Shown piece after piece: positions 45,829-53,537 of a stretch of 64,000 nucleotides of DNA. The DNA lies in assembly GCF_002165575.1 (NCBI RefSeq), contig NZ_MXQF01000003.1:124001-188000 (forward strand), in the 5' to 3' direction. The position numbers and the translations under genes were made by a program. A model generated the notes under the pieces. The model was not told where the DNA came from, did no database searches, and saw nothing but the letters and a program-made list of their open reading frames with translations. How positions within the stretch are numbered: the stretch's first letter is position 1; the number at the start of each line of letters is the position of its first letter. Origin of the DNA: Pseudoalteromonas sp. A601 (GTDB taxonomy: Bacteria; Pseudomonadota; Gammaproteobacteria; Enterobacterales; Alteromonadaceae).

Positions 45829-46908
45829 TTATTTTTCTAAGTAATCTTTTATTGTAGATGCAATACCATAAGAAAATAAGTATGGCACTCCATTACCAAT
45901 AGTTTTAAACATTGCACTTAATGTCATAGTCTGAGGAAATTGGAATTCCTTTGGTAAAGATTGTATTGCCAGCGCTTCAGCTGCTGATAACCTTCTTGCC
46001 TCATATGGATGGAGGTGAACCTCATTATTACCATATGCGGCAGTTGGTGAATATCTATATCGATGCAGTCGTTTATAAGATTTTTTAGCTGTATCGCCTT
46101 CTTCTATAACTAGGAACTTAGCAAGCCCAGCTCTTGGCGTAAAGTGAGCTTTAGCGTTCGGATGAGCACTTACATCATTTTTATCAAACCAATATTGAAT
46201 TGTAAGGTCTTCGGGAACATTATCAGGAAAAGGGGGCTGCTCTCCAAACCTATTTGTACTGGGCCAATTAAAGTCAAATGCCACTCGATTGGGATACTTC
46301 ATATATTTTTCCCATTCAAACTTAGCTTCTAATTTAGCTTTAGTATTTTTTATACCAAACAGTATTATTCTGTCACGATCTTGGGCAACACCGAATTCCA
46401 ATGAGTTAATTAGTCTGTTATCTAGTATGTATCCTGCATCTGTAAGCTCACTTTTTAAACGCTCATAAAATTCACGATGCTTCTTCGTTCTCCATAGTCC
46501 TTTTACATTTTCAAAGACAAACCAATCTGGTTCAAACTTTTTAATACAATCAATATATGATTGAGAAAGTTTACCATTTTCACCCTCTTGCCCCTTGTTT
46601 TTTCCACCTACAGAGAAGTCTGGGCAAGGAGGCCCTCCTACAAAACCAACTAATTTGCCATTAGCTTGCTCCGACTTAACGCTCTTAGCTAGTGAGCATT
46701 CATCACGTTCTTCTAAATAATCCTCGATTGAACCAGTATGATAACCATACTTGGGTTGAGAATGCCCCATCAATTGACGGCTGTGCTCATAAGCATTGAT
46801 AAATGATTTATCAATCTCATTAACAAAGACAACATCAAACCCAGCTTTCTCAAAGCCTAGGTCTAAGAAACCTGAGCCAGAAAAAAAAGAAAAGATCACA
46901 CTATTCAA
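45829..46908 (-). CDS. DNA (cytosine-5-)-methyltransferase of a McrBC-linked restriction-modification system
   Basis: A 359-residue C5-methyltransferase with all main motifs in order. Motif I is FSFFSGSGFLDLGFEKAGF, the catalytic Cys is in GGPPCPDFSVGGKNKG (near residue 95), ENV is in WFVFENVKGLW, QxRxR appears as AQDRDRII, and the end has RRLSAAEALAIQSLP and KTIGNGVPY. The target recognition region lies between residues 190 and 290. It would protect host DNA at a site cut by the McrB-like/DUF2357 pair. The recognition sequence cannot be read from the protein. Confidence 0.9.
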   Translation of the reverse strand: MNSVIFSFFSGSGFLDLGFEKAGFDVVFVNEIDKSFINAYEHSRQLMGHSQPKYGYHTGSIEDYLEERDECSLAKSVKSEQANGKLVGFVGGPPCPDFSVGGKNKGQEGENGKLSQSYIDCIKKFEPDWFVFENVKGLWRTKKHREFYERLKSELTDAGYILDNRLINSLEFGVAQDRDRIILFGIKNTKAKLEAKFEWEKYMKYPNRVAFDFNWPSTNRFGEQPPFPDNVPEDLTIQYWFDKNDVSAHPNAKAHFTPRAGLAKFLVIEEGDTAKKSYKRLHRYRYSPTAAYGNNEVHLHPYEARRLSAAEALAIQSLPKEFQFPQTMTLSAMFKTIGNGVPYLFSYGIASTIKDYLEK

Positions 46909-47170
46909 AATACATACCTATTAATAAGCTTGAAAGCTTTGAAAACTTGACCACACAGAAATTGTTTCTCTCTATAATTAAAGCTGAAATAATTAGTTCG
47001 CAAATGGTTTCAGCTTGATTAACAGAAAATAAAGATTTAAAACATTGGCTAACTGGATGGCAGTTTCAAATGATGGGCTATATTAGCAATTGGCAATTAT
47101 TAGGCAAGCTTTCAGTATATTTAATAGAGCTCCTTACATATGAATTTTATCTAAAAGCTAATTCCACAAC

Positions 47171-47353
47171 TTATACCTCTCTTTCCCCTAATCTATCCAT
47201 TATCCAATCATCAACCTCTGACTCTAACCAAGCCACTGACTTTGCACCAAGTGGTACTTGTTTTGGGAATATGCCTTTAGTCATAAACTCATAAATTGTT
47301 GAACGGCCTAGTGATGTTTTTTCGATTACTTCTTTTAATTTGATTAAACGCAT
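47171..47353 (-). CDS. AlpA-family helix-turn-helix regulator/excisionase
   Basis: A 60-residue MerR-like winged-helix protein of the AlpA family. RLIKLKEVIEKTSLGRSTIYEFM is the recognition helix region, and FPKQVPLGAKSVAWLESEVDDWI is the wing and final helix. A GGAG site lies 8 bases before the ATG. AlpA proteins in P4-type satellites activate the integrase or serve as excisionase. It points away from the RadC gene, with which it shares a divergent 125-base promoter region. Confidence 0.9.
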   Translation of the reverse strand: MRLIKLKEVIEKTSLGRSTIYEFMTKGIFPKQVPLGAKSVAWLESEVDDWIMDRLGEREV

Positions 47354-47478
47354 GGAATTTCTCCGGTTGGTTATTAGTACATAACCTTTCCGGGGTCAGT
47401 ATTTTTTTATGCTCTTCAAACAAAAAACTTACACACATACATCACTAACTTGCATGAACCACTTAAGAGGAATTTACA

Positions 47479-47952
47479 ATGCAAGATCAACAGTCGTTAT
47501 ATGAATTTAAACACCCCGTAAATGATGAGCAAATACTTGAAGCAGCTGCATACATAATCGCTAAGAAGCAGTTTAGAGGTGGCGTTTTAAATAGCCCTAA
47601 TGATTGCGAAGAGTACTTAAAACATAAACTCGCGATACATGAACATGAAGTATTTGCCGTACTGTTTTTAGATAGCCAGAACCGCATACTGGAGTTTAAA
47701 GAGCTATTTAGAGGCACTATTAACGCTGCCAGCGTTTACCCTAGGGAAGTTGTTAAAGAGGTGCTGGAGCTTAATGCTGCGTCCGTTATCTTGGCTCACA
47801 ACCACCCTTCAGGGATTACTACCCCTTCTCAAGCAGACAAGCTTATTACTACCAAATTACAGCAGGCTTTAAACCTAATTGATGTATCGGTGCTTGATCA
47901 CATCATCATTGGCGAGAATACGTATTCGTTTGCTGAGCATGGTTTAATTTAA
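47479..47952 (+). CDS. RadC/YeeS-family JAB-domain protein
   Basis: A 157-residue JAB/MPN metalloprotein. The metal-binding motif is ILAHNHPSGITTPSQAD, preceded by the Glu in HEHEVFAVLFLDSQN. It lacks the N-terminal helix-hairpin-helix domain of chromosomal RadC and so is the short form carried by mobile elements. An AGAGGA site precedes the ATG. Biochemical activity of this subfamily is not settled. It begins a plus-strand series with the DUF2787 and recombinase genes. Confidence 0.9.
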   Translation: MQDQQSLYEFKHPVNDEQILEAAAYIIAKKQFRGGVLNSPNDCEEYLKHKLAIHEHEVFAVLFLDSQNRILEFKELFRGTINAASVYPREVVKEVLELNAASVILAHNHPSGITTPSQADKLITTKLQQALNLIDVSVLDHIIIGENTYSFAEHGLI

Positions 47953-47964
47953 AAGGAGTTAGAT

Positions 47965-48384
47965 GTGAGATTAAAAATAGAGCAAGTATCAGGCTTTAAA
48001 GTGCCTGACTCTTTTATTGGTATGATTGTAAGTGCTATTGCGAATAGAGGTGATTCTGTAGGCGGAGCTAAAGCGGTTACGCTTAACTTTAGAGATCCAG
48101 ATTACAGCCCTGAAGCTGGAGGCTTTCACCCTGTAGAGGTAAGGCTAGAAAAGCAGGCCACCAGCTGGCAGCTTAGTTATATTACTGACTTTTCATATCA
48201 GGGCCGCCATACCCCTGAACTGATAAAAGAAATTGATGTGTGCTTTAGCATTAAGCAGGTTTATCACTTTTTAGCTGGTTGGTTGAACGCTAAGGAAGGT
48301 AAAGAGTTGTTAGCCTTGTTCATTTCAAACTTTGTTGAGTACTACAACACAGGTTGTTATCAGGTTACGGTTACAACTGAATAA
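47965..48384 (+). CDS. DUF2787-family protein
   Basis: A 139-residue protein starting with GTG at 47965, because the ATG two bases earlier meets TGA at once. A GGAG site is 6 bases upstream. The DUF2787 features are AVTLNFRDPDYSPEAGGFHPVEVRLEK and ISYITDFSYQG-like SYITDFSYQGRHTPEL. The family occurs with RadC-like genes in elements of Vibrio and Alteromonadales. No function is known to me. It starts 12 bases after radC. Confidence 0.82.
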   Translation: MRLKIEQVSGFKVPDSFIGMIVSAIANRGDSVGGAKAVTLNFRDPDYSPEAGGFHPVEVRLEKQATSWQLSYITDFSYQGRHTPELIKEIDVCFSIKQVYHFLAGWLNAKEGKELLALFISNFVEYYNTGCYQVTVTTE

Positions 48385-48396
48385 AGGGAGGTTTTT

Positions 48397-48957
48397 ATGG
48401 CTGAAGTACAAGCGGTTAAAGATCTTGATACAGTAAGATTTGTTAGTTATTTGCTAGAAAAGCGTTGCTCAAAGCAAATGAGCCAAATATGGAATATTGG
48501 CTTAAATCTCGCGCTTAGAATATCTGACTTACTTGCAGTGAAATTTACTGACATAAATAACGATAGGTTGATTATTTACGAGTCAAAGACCTCGAAGTTA
48601 GCTGAAATAAAGCTAAATGATAAGGCGCTTACCTTAATCAACGAAATTAAGCTTACTCATCCACACCACATCTACTTATTTCAATCATACCGAAATCAAC
48701 AAGCAATTAACTCAAAGCCTAAACCACTATCGCGTAGAGCGGTTACTAAAGCATTTTCGCTAGTTGGTGAAGAACTAAATATTCATTTAGGTACTCACTC
48801 AATGCGTAAAACACGCGGTTATCACTTGTATCAGAAAACCCACGACATCGCCCGAGTAATGAAAATGCTTCGTCATAGCTCCGAAGCAACAACACTTCGT
48901 TACATAGGCATAACACAGGAGGAAATAGACAAAGACTTTGAAGAACTAGAGCTATAA
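48397..48957 (+). CDS. Short tyrosine recombinase lacking the core-binding domain
   Basis: A 186-residue catalytic-domain-only tyrosine recombinase. Arg I is in LNLALRISDLLAVKF, the HxxR is in THSMRKTRGYHLYQK, and the third His and Tyr are in MLRHSSEATTLRYIGITQ. The approximately 100-residue N-terminal core-binding domain of standard integrases is absent, as in FimB/FimE. It starts 12 bases after the DUF2787 stop, with a GGGAGG site. It could invert or resolve a local site or aid element excision. No inverted pair that it could act on is obvious. Confidence 0.85.
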   Translation: MAEVQAVKDLDTVRFVSYLLEKRCSKQMSQIWNIGLNLALRISDLLAVKFTDINNDRLIIYESKTSKLAEIKLNDKALTLINEIKLTHPHHIYLFQSYRNQQAINSKPKPLSRRAVTKAFSLVGEELNIHLGTHSMRKTRGYHLYQKTHDIARVMKMLRHSSEATTLRYIGITQEEIDKDFEELEL

Positions 48958-49010
48958 CCTTTAACAACGTCATTTTGGCGCTTGTTTTACTTAACTAAAA
49001 GGAAGGCATT

Positions 49011-49250
49011 ATGTCTTTAGATAAAGCCGTTTCATGCGGCTTAGTTGGTAATGAGCTATCTAAACAGATAACTGGCAGTAATGATGCTAGCGTAAGCAGA
49101 ACAGCTGTGGCTATAGGCTCCGGTGCAGCCGCTGGAGCGATTACATCTGGCGCAATAGTAATTGGTGCAGGTGTCGCTTCTGCGCCTGTTACAATCCCTT
49201 TGGCGGTAGCTGGTGGATTAGTTGCTGGCATTGCTAGTTTGCTTGATTAA
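49011..49250 (+). CDS. Small glycine-rich hydrophobic protein
   Basis: A 79-residue protein with an AAGGAAGG ribosome site. After residue 30 it is almost entirely Gly, Ala, Ile and Val (AIGSGAAAGAITSGAIVIGAG, GGLVAGIASLLD) with repeated GxxxG-like spacing, predicting two packed membrane helices. Residues 1-30 are polar. It has a strong terminator directly after it. Such peptides include bacteriocin-like and holin-like proteins, but I recognise no family. Confidence 0.65.
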   Translation: MSLDKAVSCGLVGNELSKQITGSNDASVSRTAVAIGSGAAAGAITSGAIVIGAGVASAPVTIPLAVAGGLVAGIASLLD

Positions 49251-49258
49251 TAAAATAC

Positions 49259-49283
49259 GAGTGCTCAATATGAGCACTCTTTT
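49259..49283 (+). terminator. Intrinsic terminator after the Gly-rich gene
   Basis: GAGTGCTC and GAGCACTC form a perfect 8-bp stem around AATAT, followed by TTTT. It starts 9 bases after the stop codon. Confidence 0.85.
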
Positions 49284-49424
49284 AAAGTGTAATAACACCG
49301 TTTATTTTTTAGGTTCTCATAATGGTATTTTGGGAACTTGCCAGCCCTTATAAACTAAGGGTTTAAGCTTATTTAGCTAGTTGAAGGTCTCACAACACTG
49401 TTAAGTAGCTTAATGGGAAGTTGA

Positions 49425-50096
49425 TTACTTTCTGCTGCAACCAAAGTAATTATCTTTACTACCAAAAGCTTTTGTATCAACTTTTGCAAAATAACTGACT
49501 CTAAAGAATAGCTGTTTAAAATCCTCTGCAAAGTTTTCACTGTTTCTATTAAGCCTATATGTATGATTATCAGGAAATTCAACACGCTTACCTGCATCAT
49601 AAGTTTCAATCCCTATAGCCTTGGCCCAGGCCCTAATTATACGAGAAGCCATATTATCACCATTACCTTGATAGCTACCTAAACCATAATAAGTGTCTTT
49701 ATTCAGAAATATGGCAACATGATAATGAGGCATGCAAGAGCTATCTTGCTCTTTAACCCATATATATCTCAAACTACTGTGGTGGACATTACCGTTTCTT
49801 TTAATTTTACCTTTAATATCACGCTGTATTTCTAGATCTAGATTCTTAAAAAAGCTTGATATATGCGATGTTTGTAAACTTGCAATTTGATCAATAATGC
49901 CAAAGCTAATTGGAAACCTTAAATCGAACCTAATAGCTAAAGTCCTTGGGTGCTCATTCAGGCTTTGAGTTAAAACCTGCTCAATAGATATTAAATAATT
50001 TTGTATCAAATCTCCCTTATTCCATACAGGAATATTCTTGTAGAAACTTCCTTTATTTATCACTAAGTTCCTATTAACTGGATGACGTTTATTCAT
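49425..50096 (-). CDS. YagK/YfjJ-type (inovirus Gp2-like) protein
   Basis: A 223-residue protein of the YagK/YfjJ C-terminal family, also called inovirus-type Gp2. It has RTLAIRFDLRFP near residue 48, RYIWVKEQDSSCMPHYHVAIFLNKDTYY with a HYH motif, and RIIRAWAKAIGI. The HxH arrangement resembles HUH-type replication initiators, which suggests a replication role for an excised element. That role is inferred. It is transcribed away from the unknown gene at 50555. Confidence 0.8.
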   Translation of the reverse strand: MNKRHPVNRNLVINKGSFYKNIPVWNKGDLIQNYLISIEQVLTQSLNEHPRTLAIRFDLRFPISFGIIDQIASLQTSHISSFFKNLDLEIQRDIKGKIKRNGNVHHSSLRYIWVKEQDSSCMPHYHVAIFLNKDTYYGLGSYQGNGDNMASRIIRAWAKAIGIETYDAGKRVEFPDNHTYRLNRNSENFAEDFKQLFFRVSYFAKVDTKAFGSKDNYFGCSRK

Positions 50097-50554
50097 TATT
50101 TTCCTCTTGATTTTAGTTAGTCACATAAGAGGTGTCTCCTTAGTAATTATTTATCCATTATTCCTTTATATGTTTGAAGAGGTAGTGCCGTGTATATATT
50201 ACCTATACAGAAAAACACCCCATCAGGTTTGTGTGGTATGAATCAAAAAATCATAGGCTACCTAGTTGAATTTGACTCAATGAAAAAAGAGAAAAGTAGT
50301 ACCGATGTGGGATCAATTCATCTGCTTATAAAGCTTAATATTTGCTTTTTAAAACTGACATGTAATAGAGTAAAAGATCAAAACATAGAAAACACACACC
50401 AAAAAAAGCTGAGAGCTATTAAATTAGTACCAAAAAAGATTTATTAGGTTACGTTTTCTTTACGACATACAAGCATTTTTTTATGAATTAATTACTTATT
50501 AAATACATTTTAGTTATGCTATAAACACGTTTTATCTGACAGGGAATTACATAA
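50097..50554. other. Promoter-bearing region with no convincing gene
   Basis: This 458-base AT-rich region lies between the divergent YfjJ-like gene and the 427-residue gene. A GTG-initiated 85-codon frame at 50190-50447 has no family features and no obvious ribosome site, so it is not annotated. The region probably holds promoters for both neighbours; specific hexamers are not clear. Confidence 0.5.
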
Positions 50555-51838
50555 ATGTCATGGCTAGACACATTCAAAAATGATGAAAGATCGCTGTATT
50601 GGTTAGTTAAATATATTCATCACAATGATTTATTTTACGTTAATAACTTCCCTACAAATATCGAACAAGTTCGTGAGATTATTCAAAAATGGGAAAGTGA
50701 ATTTATTAATGGCGTAAGCGAACGTTCAAAACACCAATTAAGTCATTTAATGAAGAGTTACTTTGCAAATGTGCTACCTATTGAGAGCTTTGATTGGCTA
50801 TCAGTTAAAAACCCAAAACAACTATCTTGGGTACTTTTTTACATAAACCTTAACCCTATCCCACAGATTCATTTCGCTCCACAAAATAAGTACTATAGAA
50901 GTTTTGCAAGCAACATTGAGGAAGCATATCCGCTGATAATAAAAACTTTTGACGCAGCAATGACCCATGATGGACATAAGCAAAACTATTTATTAGCCTT
51001 AAAATGCGCATATTCGCAATATGTAATAGGTAAAAGCCCACTTCCCTGGTTAGACATGAAAGATGAGGAAACATGTAGTTGGGTTTGGCGTTATCTAGTA
51101 GAAAAAGTAGAGGAGGCGTCGAAGCAACAAGATGTGTTTCAATTCATAAAACCTATTGATAACGAGACAGTTTATTGGTCATGTATTGCACTAATAGGTA
51201 ATTGGGAGCTCTTAAAAAATCGCTATGTAGAAAATATTGATAAACCGCTTTTTGATCATATCAAAACAATCAAACCTTCTAACACTACGAGTGTGAATTT
51301 AGAAACAAATAAGTCTCTTCCTACAGAGTACTTTTTAACAACTCCCGATCTAGGATGTAAGTATCAAATTAAATTTCATGCTGCCGACTTTACTATTAAC
51401 CAGCTCACTACTACGCCCTCGACATCTCTAATTACATTAAATTTCGATAAGTTAACCAGCACAGATATCAGATTTCTCACTATTACTGCTCCCTCGACAT
51501 CTCTAGTTGCATTTAAAACTATTGTTAATGTTAGAGTTAACTTATTACCTAATTGCACGTTTACTTACATTACCGAAAAACTTAATCAGCCTTCGGCTTT
51601 AGACGACTCTTTAGAAATTAATGGCACGCGACCCGTATCAGTAGATCTTTTACCTGCTCAAAAAAATCTCATTGCCTACTTATACAACGCGCATAAGCAA
51701 AAAATACATCGTCAAAGAAATAATAGCTTATTAGGTTTAAATAAAGCAAACCAGAAAAAGCTAACCAACTACGCTAAAGAGCAAAATACCACTGAAAAAA
51801 AAGCCCTCAATGAAATAGTCAAAGCAATGCTTGATTAG
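50555..51838 (+). CDS. Unrecognised 427-residue element protein
   Basis: The frame begins MSWLDTFKNDERSLYWL. The N-terminal half is helical and rich in Trp and Tyr, with repeated WL-K or W-WRYL segments (FDWLSVKNPKQLSWVLFY, WLDMKDEETCSWVWRYL). Residues 270-350 are beta-rich and contain a duplicated PSTSL unit 25 residues apart. The last 60 residues are basic (KQKIHRQRNNSLLGL). I recognise no family. It is the gene nearest the integrase. Its short N-terminal repeats suggest an architecture built from tandem units. Confidence 0.7.
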   Translation: MSWLDTFKNDERSLYWLVKYIHHNDLFYVNNFPTNIEQVREIIQKWESEFINGVSERSKHQLSHLMKSYFANVLPIESFDWLSVKNPKQLSWVLFYINLNPIPQIHFAPQNKYYRSFASNIEEAYPLIIKTFDAAMTHDGHKQNYLLALKCAYSQYVIGKSPLPWLDMKDEETCSWVWRYLVEKVEEASKQQDVFQFIKPIDNETVYWSCIALIGNWELLKNRYVENIDKPLFDHIKTIKPSNTTSVNLETNKSLPTEYFLTTPDLGCKYQIKFHAADFTINQLTTTPSTSLITLNFDKLTSTDIRFLTITAPSTSLVAFKTIVNVRVNLLPNCTFTYITEKLNQPSALDDSLEINGTRPVSVDLLPAQKNLIAYLYNAHKQKIHRQRNNSLLGLNKANQKKLTNYAKEQNTTEKKALNEIVKAMLD

Positions 51839-51844
51839 GTTCTA

Positions 51845-53050
51845 TTACTTTAAATTAGCTTGCTCAACAAACTCACTCCACCAGCCCATTATTGGCCTGC
51901 GTTGTTCTAAATAATCAGAGCGGTTATATGCCGCTCTTGTTTCGTTTTCATCTGCGTGGGCTAGGCAGGCTTCGACCAAAAGGCTATCGTAACCTTTCTC
52001 ATGAAGCGCTGTAGAAGCAACGGAGCGCAAGCCATGAGCCACCAGCTTATCTTTGTAGCCTAAGCTTCGCTTTATAGCTGCATTAACTGTGTAGGTACTG
52101 GCATGGCTCTTTTCATTACGTTCACTCGGGAACACATATTCATGGTGGCCGCTTAATGGCTTCATTTGATCAAGTATTGCTAAGGTAGCTGGTGTTAAAG
52201 GCACTCTGTGGGCTCTTCTTCGCTTCATTTCTTCAGCAGGGATCACCCAAACAGCCTCTTCAACATTAATGTCTGCCCACTTAGTGCCTGCGGCTTCCTT
52301 TGAGCGAGTCATAGTGTGCAGTTGCCACAAAATTAAAAGACTGGTTTTATTTTGTATGGTTTGAGAGTTATTTAAAGCGGTTAAAAAGTCAGGCAGCTCG
52401 TCAGGCTTAATAGTAGCCATGTGCTCTACTGTATTTTTAGTGAATACTTTTATAATTTTTGCAAGTGGATTGGCATTAATAAACCCGTGGTTTACTGAGT
52501 AATCCATGATCTGATTTAAGCTTTGGCAAATACGCTTTATTGTGGAGTGTTTACTGTCAGCTTCTAATGGCCTAAGTATTTCAATGGTATCAATCGCTGT
52601 AATGTTTTCTAACGGTATATCTTTCATCTTAGGGAATATATACATTTCAAGCGTTCGCCACTCTCTGGCTGCATGGTGAGCGGTTACAGTAGGCTTTTTA
52701 CGTTCATACCAAAGCTCTGCGGCTGTTAAGAAGGTATTGGCAGCTTTCCGGCTTTCTGCTTTCTTTTTAGCTAACTCATATGCCTTTGGGTTAATACCTT
52801 GCGTTAGCAACTCCTGATACTCAATTGCTTTAGTACGGGCGCTAGCAAGCGATAGAGATGGATATATCCCAAGAGGCATTCTGTTGAACTTTTCAGTAAC
52901 TGGATTCTTGAACTTAAACTGCCAAGACTTAGTACCCGTAGGTAAAACTCGTAATTGAAGACCACCACCATCAGAGAGCGTTTGCTCTTTATTAGTACTA
53001 GTAATCGATTTTACTTTTCTATCTGTTAGACGTACTACAGGCCTAGCCAT
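51845..53050 (-). CDS. P4-type tyrosine integrase of the element
   Basis: ATG at 53050 has a GGAG site 7 bases upstream; a GTG at 53062 is a less likely start. The 401-residue protein has the DUF4102 N-terminal arm-binding domain (RLTDRKVKSITSTNKEQTLSDGGGLQLRV, SLASARTKAIE), a core-binding domain at about 100-195, and a catalytic domain with Arg in HTMTRSKEAAGTKW, HxxR in LVAHGLRSVAS, and Tyr in HADENETRAAYNRS. It lies 189 bases inside the right attachment repeat and is oriented leftwards. It would catalyse integration at the ylqF start. Confidence 0.93.
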   Translation of the reverse strand: MARPVVRLTDRKVKSITSTNKEQTLSDGGGLQLRVLPTGTKSWQFKFKNPVTEKFNRMPLGIYPSLSLASARTKAIEYQELLTQGINPKAYELAKKKAESRKAANTFLTAAELWYERKKPTVTAHHAAREWRTLEMYIFPKMKDIPLENITAIDTIEILRPLEADSKHSTIKRICQSLNQIMDYSVNHGFINANPLAKIIKVFTKNTVEHMATIKPDELPDFLTALNNSQTIQNKTSLLILWQLHTMTRSKEAAGTKWADINVEEAVWVIPAEEMKRRRAHRVPLTPATLAILDQMKPLSGHHEYVFPSERNEKSHASTYTVNAAIKRSLGYKDKLVAHGLRSVASTALHEKGYDSLLVEACLAHADENETRAAYNRSDYLEQRRPIMGWWSEFVEQANLK

Positions 53051-53099
53051 AATAAGCTCCACAATGCTAATTAAGGCTAGTATATATAAAACACAATCT

Positions 53100-53128
53100 C
53101 ATGGGTACTAACATGGGTACTAAAAATA
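53100..53128 (+). repeat. Double GGGTACTAA repeat, right arm-type integrase site candidate
   Basis: This 29-mer matches 38366-38394 at 26 of 29 positions and repeats the motif twice. It lies between the integrase start and the right attachment repeat. Confidence 0.5.
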
Positions 53129-53238
53129 GTAGAAGTAGAGAAACCAGACCGGACAAGCTCGGAATAAAAATAACATAAGCTATTGTTTTTATAAGAAGAT
53201 AAACACAAGCAAGGATTGCTACGGAAGTTAATGCAAGC

Positions 53239-53279
53239 GCCCAGGGAACCACTGTATTCCTGCTCTACTCATTTGATTT
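53239..53279. repeat. Attachment-site repeat, pilin side
   Basis: Second copy of the 41-bp repeat, holding the original first 11 codons of ylqF followed by non-ylqF sequence. The DNA to its right is expected to be the original ylqF upstream region, now separated from the gene by about 15 kb. Confidence 0.9.
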
Positions 53280-53537
53280 ATAAGCCTTTCATCTCAACCC
53301 ATAACACCATGCTTTACTTAATTAAGTGCTATGCGGGGTACTGGGTGAATAATTTCGATTTATCACCTCAACTAATATTGGGTAGTTTACTACAGAAGAG
53401 TGATTTAGTGTTTTTAAAAATAAAACAGTAATCAAACCAATATTACCTATGTACTATAAGTTATGTAATTACTTTTAATAATTGAGAAATGACTAAAGGC
53501 TTAGCTTACCCTTAACTCACCTTAATATATGCACTAT

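Larger units (their letters stand above)
38297..53279. mobile_element. P4/satellite-type integrative element in ylqF with defence cassettes
   Basis: The element is bounded by 41-bp perfect direct repeats (38297-38337 and 53239-53279) that duplicate the start of ylqF. Total span is about 15.0 kb. The integrase gene at 51845-53050 lies next to the right repeat, and arm-like double repeats sit inside both ends. Contents are an AlpA regulator, RadC-like and DUF2787 proteins, a second short recombinase, a YagK/YfjJ-type protein, a McrBC-like restriction-modification cassette, a nucleotidyltransferase-DUF262 pair and several unknown genes. No structural phage, conjugation or relaxase genes are visible, so mobilisation would need a helper. 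Base composition is more AT-rich than the flanks by eye. Confidence 0.88.

Noticed and set aside
46909-47170. Possible control gene for the restriction-modification operon
   Set aside because: Small frames here are antisense to AlpA or lack starts and helix-turn-helix character. No C-protein gene can be supported.
50190-50447. GTG-initiated 85-codon frame
   Set aside because: No ribosome site, no family features and a composition typical of AT-rich non-coding DNA. It probably lies in a promoter region.
38297-53279. Complete prophage
   Set aside because: No capsid, tail, portal or terminase genes are present. The content fits a satellite or P4-like integrative element.
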